From Tretioscincus oriximinensis (taxonomy: Eukaryota > Chordata > Lepidosauria > Squamata > Gymnophthalmidae), in contig JAJVDF010000207.1 in NCBI GenBank assembly GCA_022410635.1, forward strand, positions 797,256 to 861,255: a stretch of 64,000 nt of DNA, written 5' to 3'. Positions 63,977 through 64,000 of this stretch are shown one piece after another; the first letter of the stretch is position 1; each line of letters begins with the position of its first letter. The position numbers were made by a program, and so were the translations under genes. A model generated the notes under the pieces. That model searched no databases and was not told where the DNA came from. It worked only from the letters and a program-made list of their open reading frames with translations.

Positions 63977-64000
63977 TAAAGAAGAAGAAGAAGAAGAAGA
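63977..64000 (+). repeat. Microsatellite (AAG)n at the window edge
   Basis: The window stops inside an AAG repeat, possibly the tail of another antisense SINE. Confidence 0.9.

Overview
This window looks like non-coding nuclear DNA from a vertebrate, most likely a non-avian sauropsid and probably a squamate reptile. The basis is its repeat content: many CR1-clade LINE 3' ends, L2-clade LINE 3' ends, two tRNA-derived SINE families, hAT-type palindromic MITEs, chromodomain Ty3/gypsy remnants and retroviral-type LTRs. No intact cellular gene, rRNA gene or functional tRNA gene is visible. The longest open frames are about 140 codons and most fall inside repeats or palindromes. The species assignment is an inference from repeat style.

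Layout. 1-9 kb: a sense-strand CR1 3' end, SINEs, a palindromic MITE near 3.6 kb, a hAT MITE at 7.4 kb and an antisense CR1 at 8.2-8.6 kb. 10-13 kb: a hAT MITE apparently nested in another element, a 123-nt-arm inverted repeat between opposing SINE tails, and a palindromic MITE. 14-20.5 kb: an antisense SINE, an L2 fragment, LTR family A at 16.0 kb and LTR family B at 17.8 kb, two further palindromes, and a complete 608-bp hAT element with an exact 8-bp target duplication and two abutting internal hairpins. 20.5-23 kb is mostly unassigned. 23-27 kb: the longest CR1 copy, whose alanine codons have become a TGC microsatellite, then second copies of LTR A (with a sequence resembling a tRNA-Trp primer site) and LTR B. 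28-41 kb: a hAT MITE with exact target duplication, further CR1 and SINE copies, a gypsy-type LTR and an L2 3' end. 41-46 kb: an L2 reverse transcriptase fragment and an unusual run of consecutive plus-strand open frames (43.6-45.1 kb) that may be a decayed Ser/Thr-rich exon. 46-58 kb: CR1 copies, a solo LTR with exact 5-bp target duplication, and another hAT MITE. 58-62 kb: an LTR-like insertion splitting a CR1 copy, a gypsy integrase/chromodomain remnant with its LTR, an L2-type LINE 3' end and a fifth hAT MITE. The window ends inside an AAG microsatellite.

How the parts relate. The LINEs would have supplied the retrotransposition machinery. One SINE and one LINE carry the same CCTTCGGGTATAGGG tail, consistent with SINE mobilisation by tail sharing. 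The palindromic MITEs carry hAT-like termini and 8-bp duplications but no transposase, so they were moved in trans. Several nested insertions give a relative order of events. The strongest candidates for undescribed biology are the structured hAT-derived elements, the inverted repeat at 12.1 kb and the open-frame cluster at 43.6-45.1 kb.
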